Below are positions 34,141 through 41,447 of a stretch of DNA of 43,334 bases, piece after piece; position 1 is the stretch's first letter, and each line of letters begins with the position of its first letter. This DNA comes from a virus. A model generated the notes under the pieces. The model was not told the origin of the DNA. It did not search any database and saw only the letters and a program-made list of their open reading frames with translations. The stretch is from IMG/VR virus record IMGVR_UViG_3300030109_001018, positions 1 to 43,334 of that record; one strand, 5' to 3'. Made by a program: the position numbers and the translations under genes.

Positions 34141-34450
34141 AAAATTCAGAGGTATTAAAGTACCCGAATACATAACAAGTAAATCACAACTCATTGCATG
34201 GGCATTGTTAATTGCACGTAAGCAAAACAAACCTGTATCTAATGGTGAGTTTGTATTTGATTTACGTTGCACTAGATATGGTGGTGTGATACACGACTTA
34301 CGTAAGAAAGGTTGGCGTATCGAAACCATCAACGAAGGTAACAGTAAGTATACGTTTAGATTAACCAAGCAACCTGTTGCTTATGGTATGAGCTTAGCGT
34401 ATCAAAACATATTACAACAAGAGAAACTAAGAGGAGTTACAAATGTCTGA
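34127..34450 (+). CDS. Winged-helix DNA-binding protein
   Basis: The product is 107 aa. Residues 13-75 (SKSQLIAWALLIARKQNKPV, then DLRCTRYGGVIHDLRKKGWR) form a helix-turn-helix, followed by a wing (YTFRL). R-Y-G-G-x-I-x-D-L-R-x-x-G-W is a common signature of small phage winged-helix proteins. I chose the ATG at 34127 because GGAGG lies upstream, although with a long 11-nt spacing. A start at 34103 lacks a ribosome site. It probably regulates early transcription or replication. The start overlaps the preceding gene. Confidence 0.75.
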   Translation: MKLVKKFRGIKVPEYITSKSQLIAWALLIARKQNKPVSNGEFVFDLRCTRYGGVIHDLRKKGWRIETINEGNSKYTFRLTKQPVAYGMSLAYQNILQQEKLRGVTNV

Positions 34451-34901
34451 AGAGATATTCACAGAAGGTGATGACTTGAAAATGGTAGATACAAAACGTA
34501 TTGCCATTACGATTGATGTACTAGAAGTACTCAATCAACAAGCCATTGACAATGACTACAATCAACAGCTAGTAGATAAGTTCTTTCAAGATGTTGATAA
34601 ACGTTTCCCTGCATATCTCAAAATGTATATGAAACATATGCACCGAGAAGGTGTGCCATGTGAAGTACACATGAGAACTATATGGGAATGTGTAATGCTA
34701 GACCAATCAGATGTGAAAGGTAACAAGGTTAAGACAATCAATGTCAAGGTAGATATACCTTTGAAAACATTTGAAAGTCTACCTAACACACCTATTGCAT
34801 ATGCACTAGCAACAGACTACGACAGCATGGACTTAGATGAAGTAACTAAGAAAATGCTAGATGAAATAAATTCTTACCTCATCAAAGCAGAGGAAGAATA
34901 A
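34443..34901 (+). CDS. 152-aa early protein, unknown function
   Basis: An acidic alpha/beta protein containing RIAITIDVLEVLNQQAIDND, a helical middle with HMHREGVPCEVHM, and a long acidic end. No Cys cluster or catalytic motif is identified. A GAGGAG ribosome site precedes the ATG, and the start overlaps the winged-helix gene by 8 nt. Directly upstream of the AAA+/VWA pair, it may belong to that module as an adaptor, on position alone. Confidence 0.7.
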   Translation: MSEEIFTEGDDLKMVDTKRIAITIDVLEVLNQQAIDNDYNQQLVDKFFQDVDKRFPAYLKMYMKHMHREGVPCEVHMRTIWECVMLDQSDVKGNKVKTINVKVDIPLKTFESLPNTPIAYALATDYDSMDLDEVTKKMLDEINSYLIKAEEE

Positions 34902-34923
34902 CATAACAGAAAGCGAGGACAAT

Positions 34924-35628
34924 ATGGATAACTGTTGGGAATTAGCCGAACAAGTTATTGGAAACAGTGATAGAGTATTATTGTATGGCGTGCCGGGAAC
35001 AGGTAAATCATATCAAGCATCTCTACACAATCTAAAAGAGGAACAAGAAGTAGTAACTACTACCCTTACTGAGGATGGTAGTGCTATGGAATTGAGAGGT
35101 CATTTCATACCGAATGATAAAGGAAGTATGGATTGGCTACATGGTACAGCAATATCTGCATGGTTACAAGGTGCTAGGTTTGTCATTAACGAGATAGACC
35201 ACGCATCTAGTGATGTGCTTACATTCCTGTATGGAATACTAGATGACAAAGAGTTTGCAGGTATGACATTACCTAATAAGAAACAAACATTTGTCAAGCC
35301 AAGTGATGAGTTCAACGTTGTTGCAACTATGAATGGCACACCCGAAACACTACCCGAAGCACTAGCAGATAGGTTTCCTGTCAAGATAAACATTGACAAG
35401 ATACACCCATCTGCTTTGAAACTGATACCTGAACAGTATCGTGATGCTTGTGAAAGCATGTCAATCATAGAGGATAGTGCTAGGCGTACAAGTATTCGTT
35501 CATGGGCAGAGTTCTCTAGGTTACAAGAGTTCATGACAGAGGAGAACAGTGCAAAGGTTGTATTCCAAGACAAGTATCAAGATATACTTGACACAATAGA
35601 ACTTACGAAAGCACAAGATGACAAGTGA
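34924..35628 (+). CDS. MoxR-type AAA+ ATPase (CobS-like)
   Basis: This 234-aa protein is a compact AAA+ ATPase of the MoxR/CobS group. Walker A is GVPGTGKS (22-29), Walker B is VINEID (87-92), sensor 1 is VVATMNG (132-138), and an Arg finger lies in ALADRF (R150). Such ATPases act with a VWA-domain partner as metal-chelatase subunits or chaperones. The partner is the next gene, overlapping by 11 nt. The length is normal for the minimal core with a short lid. It starts in the third copy of the ACAGAAAGCGAGG element. The substrate is unknown. Cobalt chelation is not implied, because no CobN is present. Confidence 0.88.
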   Translation: MDNCWELAEQVIGNSDRVLLYGVPGTGKSYQASLHNLKEEQEVVTTTLTEDGSAMELRGHFIPNDKGSMDWLHGTAISAWLQGARFVINEIDHASSDVLTFLYGILDDKEFAGMTLPNKKQTFVKPSDEFNVVATMNGTPETLPEALADRFPVKINIDKIHPSALKLIPEQYRDACESMSIIEDSARRTSIRSWAEFSRLQEFMTEENSAKVVFQDKYQDILDTIELTKAQDDK

Positions 35629-37483
35629 AGGTATGTTATATCCTGAGATACTTGACCTAAAAGAATACAGGGTATCACTAGGTAAAACTGCGTCTATAGA
35701 CAGACAGAAAAGAGAAGCTGTGTCTATAGACAATACCTTTTGTACGTGTAGCAGGACAATTGATGACCAATTGCTAAGGGAAATCAATCATGTTCTATCC
35801 AAAATACAAGAAGATTATGATTTTGATAACAATTACTACACAAGGAACATTAAGAAAAATCATAATCATGCACGTAACATTAGAAAAGCTGTTATGTATA
35901 AGGAAATGTTTGACTTACCTGTCATGCAAGGAACTAAAGGCATTGACAAGGAAATGTTAGAAAGAGCTTATACATCTCATAGATACTATCGGGCAAGTTG
36001 GAACAAGAACAACAAAGAACGATTGAAAACACACAAGAAATCTAATGCTAAACGTAAAGCAGAAGGTAGATATCAATATGCTTATGACAGTACAGGGTTC
36101 AACTCAAGAGAGTTTAGAGATGAAGCATTGTTTTGTGATGACATCTGTATACAACAACTAACTTCATGGTTGTTGCAAGAAGATGTGCCACAACAACAGA
36201 TGGGACAACTCTTGTCTTTGGGTACCTTAGGGGACGTAACTATCTTGCAATCATTTCTTAGGTGCATTGACAGAGCATTGTATACGTTATATGATGGTGA
36301 ACTTACATCTGATAATACAGTTGAAAGTAACTACAGGTATATCAAAAAACTGTTTGATAAAAATCCTAAGAGTAGATGGACACCCATACAAGCAAAGCAA
36401 TATGCAAACTTGATGTTGAAAGATGAAGTTGATATAAGTCTACTCTGCTTCAACAATCCTATGTACATATATGACAATGTAATAAGTTTATTACAGAGTT
36501 TTGGTGGTATGACAGTAGAAGAATTGGAGAGAAGATTAGATAACATAAGAAGCGTATTGGATTTAGTGTATACATACGTACGCAATACAGTTCCTCAACA
36601 AGCTGTTGGTATGCAAACATTAACTAAATACAGAAAAGAAGTTAAGCATTTAGCTATGTTGTATCAAGCCATGTGTACAGGTAGTTCTAAAATAGTTGCA
36701 CGTAGAGTAACTCCTAAGTCTGTTGCTAATGACAAAAGCAATAACTTTGAGTTAAAACATTACACGCAAGAGAAAAGTACAGCAGACAATTTACAATCAC
36801 AAGTAGATTACATGATGAAACAAGGTGGTTTACCTAGTAAGACTAACAATAGAAAGATTAGGTGGGCTAACACAGTATTCATTAAAGGTAAATTAGTCAA
36901 GAACTTGCAGAGTACATTGAAAGCAAGAAGGGATAGACCTAGTGAAGTAGGTGCAGTACCTAAGTATATAAACAGATGGGCTACTGACAAATACATATGG
37001 GCTAGTAAGCGTAAAGCCACTAGAGGTGGAACAATAGCTATAGACTGTAGTGGTAGTATGTCGTTTAGTAGTGAGGATATATACGAAGTTATAAAATCAT
37101 TACCTGCTAGTAAGATAGTAGGTTATGCAGGTAGGAGTACATACGAGAGTGATTATTCGGAACTACCCGAAGGTGTCATAGAAACATTCGCTGAAGACCA
37201 ACGAATGATTGGTGATTACTATGAAACATTCATAAAGAAAAACGGATATGGACAAAATTATGTAGATGTACCTGCAATTATGTGGCTGTCAAGACAACCT
37301 AAACCAAGAATGTTAGTAACTGACATGGAGGTAGTTGCACTTGATGCAACACGAAAAGGTAGTCATGTGTACACAGAGGAACTTATTGAAATGTGTGAGC
37401 AACTTTGTATTAAACATGACATCATTGTCATAGCAGATGTAGATGAAGCAATTGAATATGCTAAACACATAAGCAACAGATAG
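35618..37483 (+). CDS. VWA-domain protein, partner of the AAA+ ATPase
   Basis: This is a 621-aa protein. The C-terminal about 150 residues form a von Willebrand factor A domain. The metal site (MIDAS) is DCSGS at 476-480 (D-x-S-x-S) with a second Asp in LVTDMEV (D569). The N-terminal 450 residues are mainly helical and basic (RLKTHKKSNAKRKAEG), with no named domain. MoxR/VWA gene pairs (RavA-ViaA, CobS-CobT) are known from cells, where the VWA protein selects substrates. The ATG at 35618 is inside the ATPase gene, so coupling is expected. Metal-dependent remodelling of a host or phage complex is a reasonable inference. Confidence 0.85.
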   Translation: MTSEGMLYPEILDLKEYRVSLGKTASIDRQKREAVSIDNTFCTCSRTIDDQLLREINHVLSKIQEDYDFDNNYYTRNIKKNHNHARNIRKAVMYKEMFDLPVMQGTKGIDKEMLERAYTSHRYYRASWNKNNKERLKTHKKSNAKRKAEGRYQYAYDSTGFNSREFRDEALFCDDICIQQLTSWLLQEDVPQQQMGQLLSLGTLGDVTILQSFLRCIDRALYTLYDGELTSDNTVESNYRYIKKLFDKNPKSRWTPIQAKQYANLMLKDEVDISLLCFNNPMYIYDNVISLLQSFGGMTVEELERRLDNIRSVLDLVYTYVRNTVPQQAVGMQTLTKYRKEVKHLAMLYQAMCTGSSKIVARRVTPKSVANDKSNNFELKHYTQEKSTADNLQSQVDYMMKQGGLPSKTNNRKIRWANTVFIKGKLVKNLQSTLKARRDRPSEVGAVPKYINRWATDKYIWASKRKATRGGTIAIDCSGSMSFSSEDIYEVIKSLPASKIVGYAGRSTYESDYSELPEGVIETFAEDQRMIGDYYETFIKKNGYGQNYVDVPAIMWLSRQPKPRMLVTDMEVVALDATRKGSHVYTEELIEMCEQLCIKHDIIVIADVDEAIEYAKHISNR

Positions 37484-37488
37484 ATTAG

Positions 37489-37524
37489 GTAGCTAAACTA
37501 TTCTCGCTTATAGTATTTAGCTAC
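37489..37524 (+). other. Stem-loop after the VWA gene
   Basis: GTAGCTAAACTAT (37489-37501) pairs with ATAGTATTTAGCTAC (37510-37524) over 13 positions with a 2-nt bulge and an 8-nt loop. It begins 5 nt after the stop codon and is the first of three hairpins in a row. It may protect the mRNA 3' end. Confidence 0.6.
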
Positions 37525-37526
37525 TA

Positions 37527-37566
37527 AAGGTGTGGTATCGTGCGAGCGATACTGCACCTTTTTTTT
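37527..37566 (+). terminator. Rho-independent terminator
   Basis: AAGGTG-TG-GTATCG (37527-37540) pairs with CGATAC-TG-CACCTT (37547-37560), forming 12 Watson-Crick pairs and two G-T pairs around a 6-nt loop, then eight T residues. This is the strongest intrinsic terminator in the window and closes the first early transcript. Confidence 0.92.
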
Positions 37567-37572
37567 GGTTTC

Positions 37573-37596
37573 TTTCGCGGGGGCGAAAAGTTTTTT
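37573..37596 (+). terminator. Second tandem terminator
   Basis: TTTCGC (37573-37578) with GCGAAA (37583-37588) around GGGG, followed within 2 nt by six T, one A and a longer T-run. It stands 6 nt after the first terminator T-tract and would catch read-through. Confidence 0.75.
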
Positions 37597-37647
37597 ATTT
37601 TTTTTTTTAATCGCCCTCGTACACGATTACTCTGCTAGTATGAACAC

Positions 37648-37896
37648 ATGGATAACAATGAAATGAATGAACTAATCAATCTTGCGACCGTTGGAAATCT
37701 TAATGCTACCTTTACTGCACGTTTAAATGATGATGCAAAAAAGTTTATCCTCATGTTAGAGGAACAAATAGCACAAGGTAAAGATGTATCGCCAAGAGTA
37801 GTAAGCACCATACTTCGTGAGAAGTTTGGAAGTAAAGTAGATGAAAGTACGATAAGCAAATGGAAAAGAAAAGTAAAGCAGAGTTCGTCGACCTGA
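37648..37896 (+). CDS. 82-aa helix-turn-helix protein
   Basis: This small helical protein has ILREKFGSKVDESTISKWKR (about residues 56-75) as the predicted helix-turn-helix, where STISKWKRK would be the recognition helix. The size and layout fit a phage transcription regulator. A small-terminase-like role is also possible, since none is found beside TerL. It is the first gene after the terminators, so it probably has its own promoter, which I could not place. It overlaps the next gene by 37 nt. No clear ribosome site. Confidence 0.7.
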   Translation: MDNNEMNELINLATVGNLNATFTARLNDDAKKFILMLEEQIAQGKDVSPRVVSTILREKFGSKVDESTISKWKRKVKQSSST

Positions 37897-38927
37897 TAGC
37901 AGAGGCTACTAGCGATAAGGTAGATGAGTTAAAGAAAGTCATAGAGAAACAAAGAAAATCTATTGACCGATTAAAAGATAAGAAGTTGGATTTGATTGAG
38001 GCTATGAACTTTGCTATTGAAAGTAATTTAGCTGAGTTAAATCTACGCCCTGTGAAACCCCCGACTAAGAGTAAAAGAAAAATTAAACATGAAGAGATTT
38101 GTGTACCTTTGCTTAGTGATATACAGCTAGCAAAGATTACACCTACCTATAGCACAGAGGTTGCAGAGGAAAGAGTTGTAAGATACGCACACAAAATAGT
38201 AGAACTTACAAAGATACAAAGAGCTAGCCACAAGATAGATAAATGTGTGGTGTTAGCGTTAGGAGATATAGTTGAAGGTGAACTAATCTTTCCGGGACAA
38301 GCACACTTGATTGATAGTTCTCTGTACTCACAAGTAACAGTAGACGGACCACGTATCTTACATAAGTTCTTTAATATATTATTGCAGAACTTTACTGAAG
38401 TAGAATGTCATTGGGTTATAGGTAATCATGGTGCGTTAGGTGGTAGAAGTAGAAAAGATATGCACCCCGAAACAAATGCTGATGCTATGTTAGGCAACAT
38501 AGTTCAAAGAATATTTGCTGATGAACCACGACTAACGTTTCATCTAGCATACAAGAAAGGTGAGAAGGCATGGTATACAGTAGCTGACTTGGGTAAGAAG
38601 TGTAGGTTCTTTATGTTTCATGGTGACCAAGTGCGTGGATTTGCAGGGTTTCCATGGTATGGCTTTGGTAAAAAGATACAAGGTTGGAAAACATTAGCAG
38701 CTCAAGGACTTATGGAAGACTTTGATTATGCAGTAGCAGGACACTTTCATACACCTAACACACAGTACATAAACGATATTAGATTTTGGTGCAATGGTAG
38801 TACAGAAAGTTATAACACTTTTGCACAAGAACAATTAGCAAGTATGGGTAGACCTTGTCAGTACACATTGTTTGTAAAACCTGACAAAGGTGTAACTGCT
38901 GAGTACTTGGTTAATTTGGAGGAATGA
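37860..38927 (+). CDS. Metallophosphoesterase (SbcD/Mre11-like nuclease candidate)
   Basis: This 355-aa protein carries the calcineurin-like motif series: LSDIQLAK (D87, with Gln89 in place of the usual His), GDIVEG (D136), GNHG (N189, H190), FHGD (H254) and GHFH (H295, H297). Residues 18-60 form a coiled coil. Enzymes of this fold are Mn-dependent nucleases or phosphatases, and in phages they commonly work in DNA recombination or repair. The next gene encodes an annealing-type protein, which supports a nuclease plus annealase pair. The DxQ variant is seen in some family members but could alter metal binding. The ATG lies inside the HTH gene. Confidence 0.85.
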   Translation: MEKKSKAEFVDLIAEATSDKVDELKKVIEKQRKSIDRLKDKKLDLIEAMNFAIESNLAELNLRPVKPPTKSKRKIKHEEICVPLLSDIQLAKITPTYSTEVAEERVVRYAHKIVELTKIQRASHKIDKCVVLALGDIVEGELIFPGQAHLIDSSLYSQVTVDGPRILHKFFNILLQNFTEVECHWVIGNHGALGGRSRKDMHPETNADAMLGNIVQRIFADEPRLTFHLAYKKGEKAWYTVADLGKKCRFFMFHGDQVRGFAGFPWYGFGKKIQGWKTLAAQGLMEDFDYAVAGHFHTPNTQYINDIRFWCNGSTESYNTFAQEQLASMGRPCQYTLFVKPDKGVTAEYLVNLEE

Positions 38928-38953
38928 TATGATTAGATATAGAAAGGAAAGAC

Positions 38954-39829
38954 ATGACATTTAATCTCAATGACTACGAATTAGTAGAGGATAGACTGAA
39001 AGCCTATTGGAAAGAACATCCCAATGGACAAATTACAACAAACGTAGAACACATTACTGATGATGGTAAGTGTGTAACAATCAAAGCATTCGTACATGAC
39101 AACGAAGGTAACTTGGTATCTACAGGTATAGCACAAGAAACACAAGGTCAAGGTGGCTTTGCTAATAAAGATGCGTGGGTAGAGAACTGTGAAACCTCTG
39201 CTATAGGTAGAGCGTTAGCCAATTGGAAGTATCAAGGTAGTAATAAGAAGAGACCTTCCCAACAGGAAATGAGTAAGACACAAGATACTAAAAAAAAACC
39301 ACCATTGAAGACTGCCCCTTCTGAAACAGTTAAAGAACTTAAGGTAGAAACTAATATGAAAAACTTAGTCTTTAATATGTGTGAGAGTAACAAAGAATTT
39401 GCTAAGAAAACATTTGAGTTTGCTCACAATAAAGTAACCTTGGGCGGTGCAACCAAAGACATGGAGTCATGGGACACCAAGATGCAGGGTAAATTCTTAG
39501 ATGAAGCAGAAAAGTTTTCATTGAAATATGCTGAAGAAGGTAAAGAGATGAAATCTTGGGAAGGTAAAACTATACAAGAAAAAGTAGAAACTGTATTTGA
39601 AATAAAAAAAGGAGAAGATATGACAGACATACCAAGCGGAGCATGGGAGAATGACCCAATGAGTGAGCCACAAGCTAACTTTATGAATACATTAATAACA
39701 GAATGTATTGATAGTGGTAACTCTGCTGCTGAACACATAGCACAAGAAGCTAAGTCATTAATTAATAAGGGTGAGATGACTAAGAAAATTGCTAGTGAAT
39801 GGATTGATAAGTTAAAGAACGCTAAGTAG
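38954..39829 (+). CDS. Single-strand annealing/ERF-like recombination protein
   Basis: This is a 291-aa protein. Residues 1-95 have a beta-rich core ending in WVENCETSAIGRALANWKY (75-93). The motif E-x-S-A-x-G-R-A-L-A is typical of Erf/Rad52-like annealing proteins and related single-strand-binding proteins in actinobacterial phages. Residues 95-130 are a Lys/Pro-rich linker containing a run of nine A in the DNA. The C-terminal part is helical (SEPQANFMNTLITECIDSG). It probably anneals single strands during replication or recombination with the metallophosphoesterase. An AAGGAA ribosome site precedes the ATG. A second start lies inside at 39620. Confidence 0.75.
   Translation: MTFNLNDYELVEDRLKAYWKEHPNGQITTNVEHITDDGKCVTIKAFVHDNEGNLVSTGIAQETQGQGGFANKDAWVENCETSAIGRALANWKYQGSNKKRPSQQEMSKTQDTKKKPPLKTAPSETVKELKVETNMKNLVFNMCESNKEFAKKTFEFAHNKVTLGGATKDMESWDTKMQGKFLDEAEKFSLKYAEEGKEMKSWEGKTIQEKVETVFEIKKGEDMTDIPSGAWENDPMSEPQANFMNTLITECIDSGNSAAEHIAQEAKSLINKGEMTKKIASEWIDKLKNAK
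39620..39829 (+). CDS. Possible internal translation product of the annealing gene
   Basis: In frame with the 291-aa protein, ATG at 39620 is preceded by A-rich sequence and GGAG at 5-nt spacing, better than the site of the full-length start. It would give a separate 69-aa protein (MTDIPSGAWENDPMSEPQAN...), matching the C-terminal domain. Either two isoforms are made, or this was once a separate gene fused to the upstream one. Confidence 0.4.
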   Translation: MTDIPSGAWENDPMSEPQANFMNTLITECIDSGNSAAEHIAQEAKSLINKGEMTKKIASEWIDKLKNAK

Positions 39830-40028
39830 TAGGTTCTTCTTTTTGACTCATATGATAGTTATAATCTATAACAAATTTATCAACGAGTTTATCAATCTCT
39901 TTGATGCTTGGTGGCGTGTTAGTTATCACGCTACCACACGCATCTGACAAATCTATTGACCACCTTTTTAATGACGCAGGACTTAAAAATATATTAGTAT
40001 CTTCTTTTTTTGCCGCCACGTTTTCCAC
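39822..40028 (-). CDS. 68-aa late protein, GTG start
   Basis: A soluble alpha/beta protein (SPASLKRWSIDLSDACGSVI, then IKEIDKLVDKFVIDYNYHM) of unknown function. The only usable start is GTG at 40028, inside the tiny basic gene at 39994 in another frame. Its TAG overlaps the end of the annealing gene on the opposite strand by 8 nt, so the early and late units meet tail to tail with no terminator visible. Composition looks coding over its length. Confidence 0.55.
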   Translation of the reverse strand: MENVAAKKEDTNIFLSPASLKRWSIDLSDACGSVITNTPPSIKEIDKLVDKFVIDYNYHMSQKEEPTT

Positions 40029-40065
40029 CTTTGTAACCTTTTTTCATACCTTTTTTAATTGGCAT
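39994..40065 (-). CDS. 23-aa basic Gly/Lys peptide
   Basis: It encodes MPIKKGMKKGYKGGKRGGKK and RRY. ATG at 40065 has a near-perfect AAGGAGA ribosome site at 5-6 nt. The peptide has about 11 basic residues and no acidic ones. Similar tiny Lys/Gly peptides are annotated in late regions of marine phages and might condense DNA or bind nucleic acid. It is overlapped at both ends by other-frame genes (39822-40028 and 40055-40183), giving three nested starts. Confidence 0.7.
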   Translation of the reverse strand: MPIKKGMKKGYKGGKRGGKKRRY

Positions 40066-40183
40066 TGTATCTCCTTATAAGTTTATTGTAGTCTATACAA
40101 CCAAGATTAACACATCTTTTGTTACGCTTGTGTATATCTAAAAGTTTTCCACACGTTTTGCATTTAGTTTTTTCTGCTACCAC
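40055..40183 (-). CDS. 42-aa zinc-ribbon protein, GTG start
   Basis: It encodes VVAEKTKCKTCGKLLDIHKR, then NKRCVNLGC and a basic end. C-x2-C ... C-x4-C over 22 residues is a small zinc ribbon. The GTG at 40183 overlaps the stop of the DUF6321 gene, and its own stop lies inside the 23-aa gene, so it is tightly coupled on both sides. No Shine-Dalgarno sequence. Confidence 0.6.
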   Translation of the reverse strand: MVAEKTKCKTCGKLLDIHKRNKRCVNLGCIDYNKLIRRYNAN

Positions 40184-40431
40184 TTAGTCTTTGCTGCCCA
40201 ATAAGCAGCAGACATCTTACCTTTTTTAATATTGGCAGCATGTCTTGCCCTAAAAGCTTTGTTTCTTTTTGTACCTTTAGGACTACCTCTCACACCTTTC
40301 TGACCAAATCTAATTAGTTTAACTTTATCACCTGACTTGGCTAGTACAGCGTGTGACTTAGACCCATGTTTAGGTGTAGCCTTAGGTTTGTTGTAACCTG
40401 AAAACCTCTCACCTCTGTACTCAATAGACAT
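40177..40431 (-). CDS. DUF6321-type small basic phage protein
   Basis: This 84-aa protein begins MSIEYRGERFSGYNKPKATP, with VLAKSGDKVKLIRFGQKG (29-46) and FRARHAANIKKGKMSAAYWA (60-79). This matches the known phage family DUF6321, whose members share SGYNKPK, K-x-x-L-I-R-F-G and RH...S-A-x-Y-W. The function of the family is unknown. It is strongly basic. The ATG shares its A with the stop of the upstream gene. Confidence 0.85.
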   Translation of the reverse strand: MSIEYRGERFSGYNKPKATPKHGSKSHAVLAKSGDKVKLIRFGQKGVRGSPKGTKRNKAFRARHAANIKKGKMSAAYWAAKTKW

Positions 40432-40574
40432 TATTTTTTCTTTTTCTTTTTAGGAAATCCTGCCTTCATATTGGCATACGCCTTAGGTGAGATAGTAGAA
40501 TTTTTCTTTGACCTACTTGTACCTGCTTTTTTTCTCTTGTTCATATTGTAATACAAACCTTTTTTAGCAGCCAT
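40431..40574 (-). CDS. 47-aa lysine-rich phage protein
   Basis: It encodes MAAKKGLYYNMNKRKKAGTS and ends in a run of six Lys. Small proteins with MAAKKGLY..N.NKRKKAGTSRSK and a Lys tail are recurrent in marine phage late regions, and their role is unknown. I chose ATG at 40574, one base after the holin stop codon. A longer frame to 40634 lies entirely within the holin gene. Nucleic-acid binding is likely from charge. Confidence 0.75.
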   Translation of the reverse strand: MAAKKGLYYNMNKRKKAGTSRSKKNSTISPKAYANMKAGFPKKKKKK

Positions 40575-40575
40575 G

Positions 40576-40857
40576 TTATTTAGTAATTTGTTTTTTAGCG
40601 TATGTCTTAATGACTGCAAGTGCAGCACCACCACCTGCTAATGCAGCTAGCTGTAATGTTTCAGCTTCTACACCAACGAGAGGTGCAACTGTTAACGCAC
40701 CGATAAACGCTTCTACGAATGTCCAAGCAGTACGCTCAATCATATCTTTTAAGTCTTCACTCATCTTGTAACTCCATGCTTCAGACCAAGGAGTCCACCC
40801 CACATCTTTCTTAAATGTGCCGTCTTGGTTTCTTTTTCTTTTTGATTTCTCAAACAT
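40576..40857 (-). CDS. Holin (r1t-like)
   Basis: This 93-aa protein has a charged N-terminus (MFEKSKRKRNQDGTFKKDVG) and two hydrophobic segments. These are about residues 45-62 (TFVEAFIGALTVAPLVGV) and 66-86 (ETLQLAALAGGGAALAVIK), ending in a basic tail. The pattern WTF-[VL]-x-AFIGA...LA-x-GGAAL-[AS]-V-[IL]-K is that of the r1t-type holin family. Holins form pores that time lysis. It directly follows the DUF5675 gene in the lysis cassette. Its start shares a base with the upstream stop. Confidence 0.78.
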   Translation of the reverse strand: MFEKSKRKRNQDGTFKKDVGWTPWSEAWSYKMSEDLKDMIERTAWTFVEAFIGALTVAPLVGVEAETLQLAALAGGGAALAVIKTYAKKQITK

Positions 40858-41447
40858 TATGTAATTAACCTACCTTTAATTCTAGCATCAACTGTTAGTA
40901 CATTCCCATTTATCTCTTGAAGTTTTTCCATAACAGTCCTTGACAAAACTACATCATCTGTTGATGCATTTGATAATGGTTTCTCTAACAGTTTAGTTAT
41001 AGTTGTGTACTCTATAGATACGCTTTCACCCATAAGTAATTTCTTTGACACTTTGTTATACAATTTTACGTATGCAGTACCACTATGTCCTATAAACCCG
41101 TCATCACTACGGTCTAAATCTTGTTGAGTTTCACCTACAATAAGACAACCTGAGGTATGCTCATCGGTATTTCCTGCGTGTATAAGGATGTAAGTAAAGT
41201 TAGGTACATCTTGTAAGTGCAACATACCATAATGTGAATTACCGTACCTTTCTTTATACTTTGTATGGAATCCACCTGTCCTTCTAAACTGTATGTTGTA
41301 TGTACCTTCAGGTATACAAGTTTCATGCATAACTTTTACTGATTGATATTGGTCTTCAAGTGTATAGCATTCAAATATACCATCGATAAACAACAAACCA
41401 TTAGTTGCATCTGTTCCAAATTGTGTTCTTACTACTTGTAGTTTCAT
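40857..41447 (-). CDS. DUF5675 protein, probable lysis enzyme
   Basis: This 196-aa protein contains NGLLFIDGIFECYTLEDQY, TCIPEGTYNIQFRR, and ILIHAGNTDEHTSGCLIVGE (HAGNT...GCLIVG near residues 86-105). These are the DUF5675 signature. The fold is related in pattern to L,D-transpeptidase-like (YkuD) proteins, where His and Cys in H-A-G-N-T...G-C would be catalytic. In a phage next to a holin it is a likely peptidoglycan-acting protein. ATG at 41447 follows GGAGG at 5 nt. A start 4 codons upstream is less well placed. The start overlaps the stop of the 22-aa ORF as ATGA. Confidence 0.72.
   Translation of the reverse strand: MKLQVVRTQFGTDATNGLLFIDGIFECYTLEDQYQSVKVMHETCIPEGTYNIQFRRTGGFHTKYKERYGNSHYGMLHLQDVPNFTYILIHAGNTDEHTSGCLIVGETQQDLDRSDDGFIGHSGTAYVKLYNKVSKKLLMGESVSIEYTTITKLLEKPLSNASTDDVVLSRTVMEKLQEINGNVLTVDARIKGRLIT

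Noticed and set aside
35100-35573. 157-codon open frame on the minus strand inside the AAA+ ATPase gene
   Set aside because: It is antisense to a gene with clear Walker motifs, lacks a ribosome site and has no neighbour in its direction. It is a shadow of codon bias.
34924-37483. Cobaltochelatase CobS/CobT for cobalamin synthesis
   Set aside because: The domain pair is similar, but no CobN or other pathway gene is present. The general MoxR/VWA label is safer.
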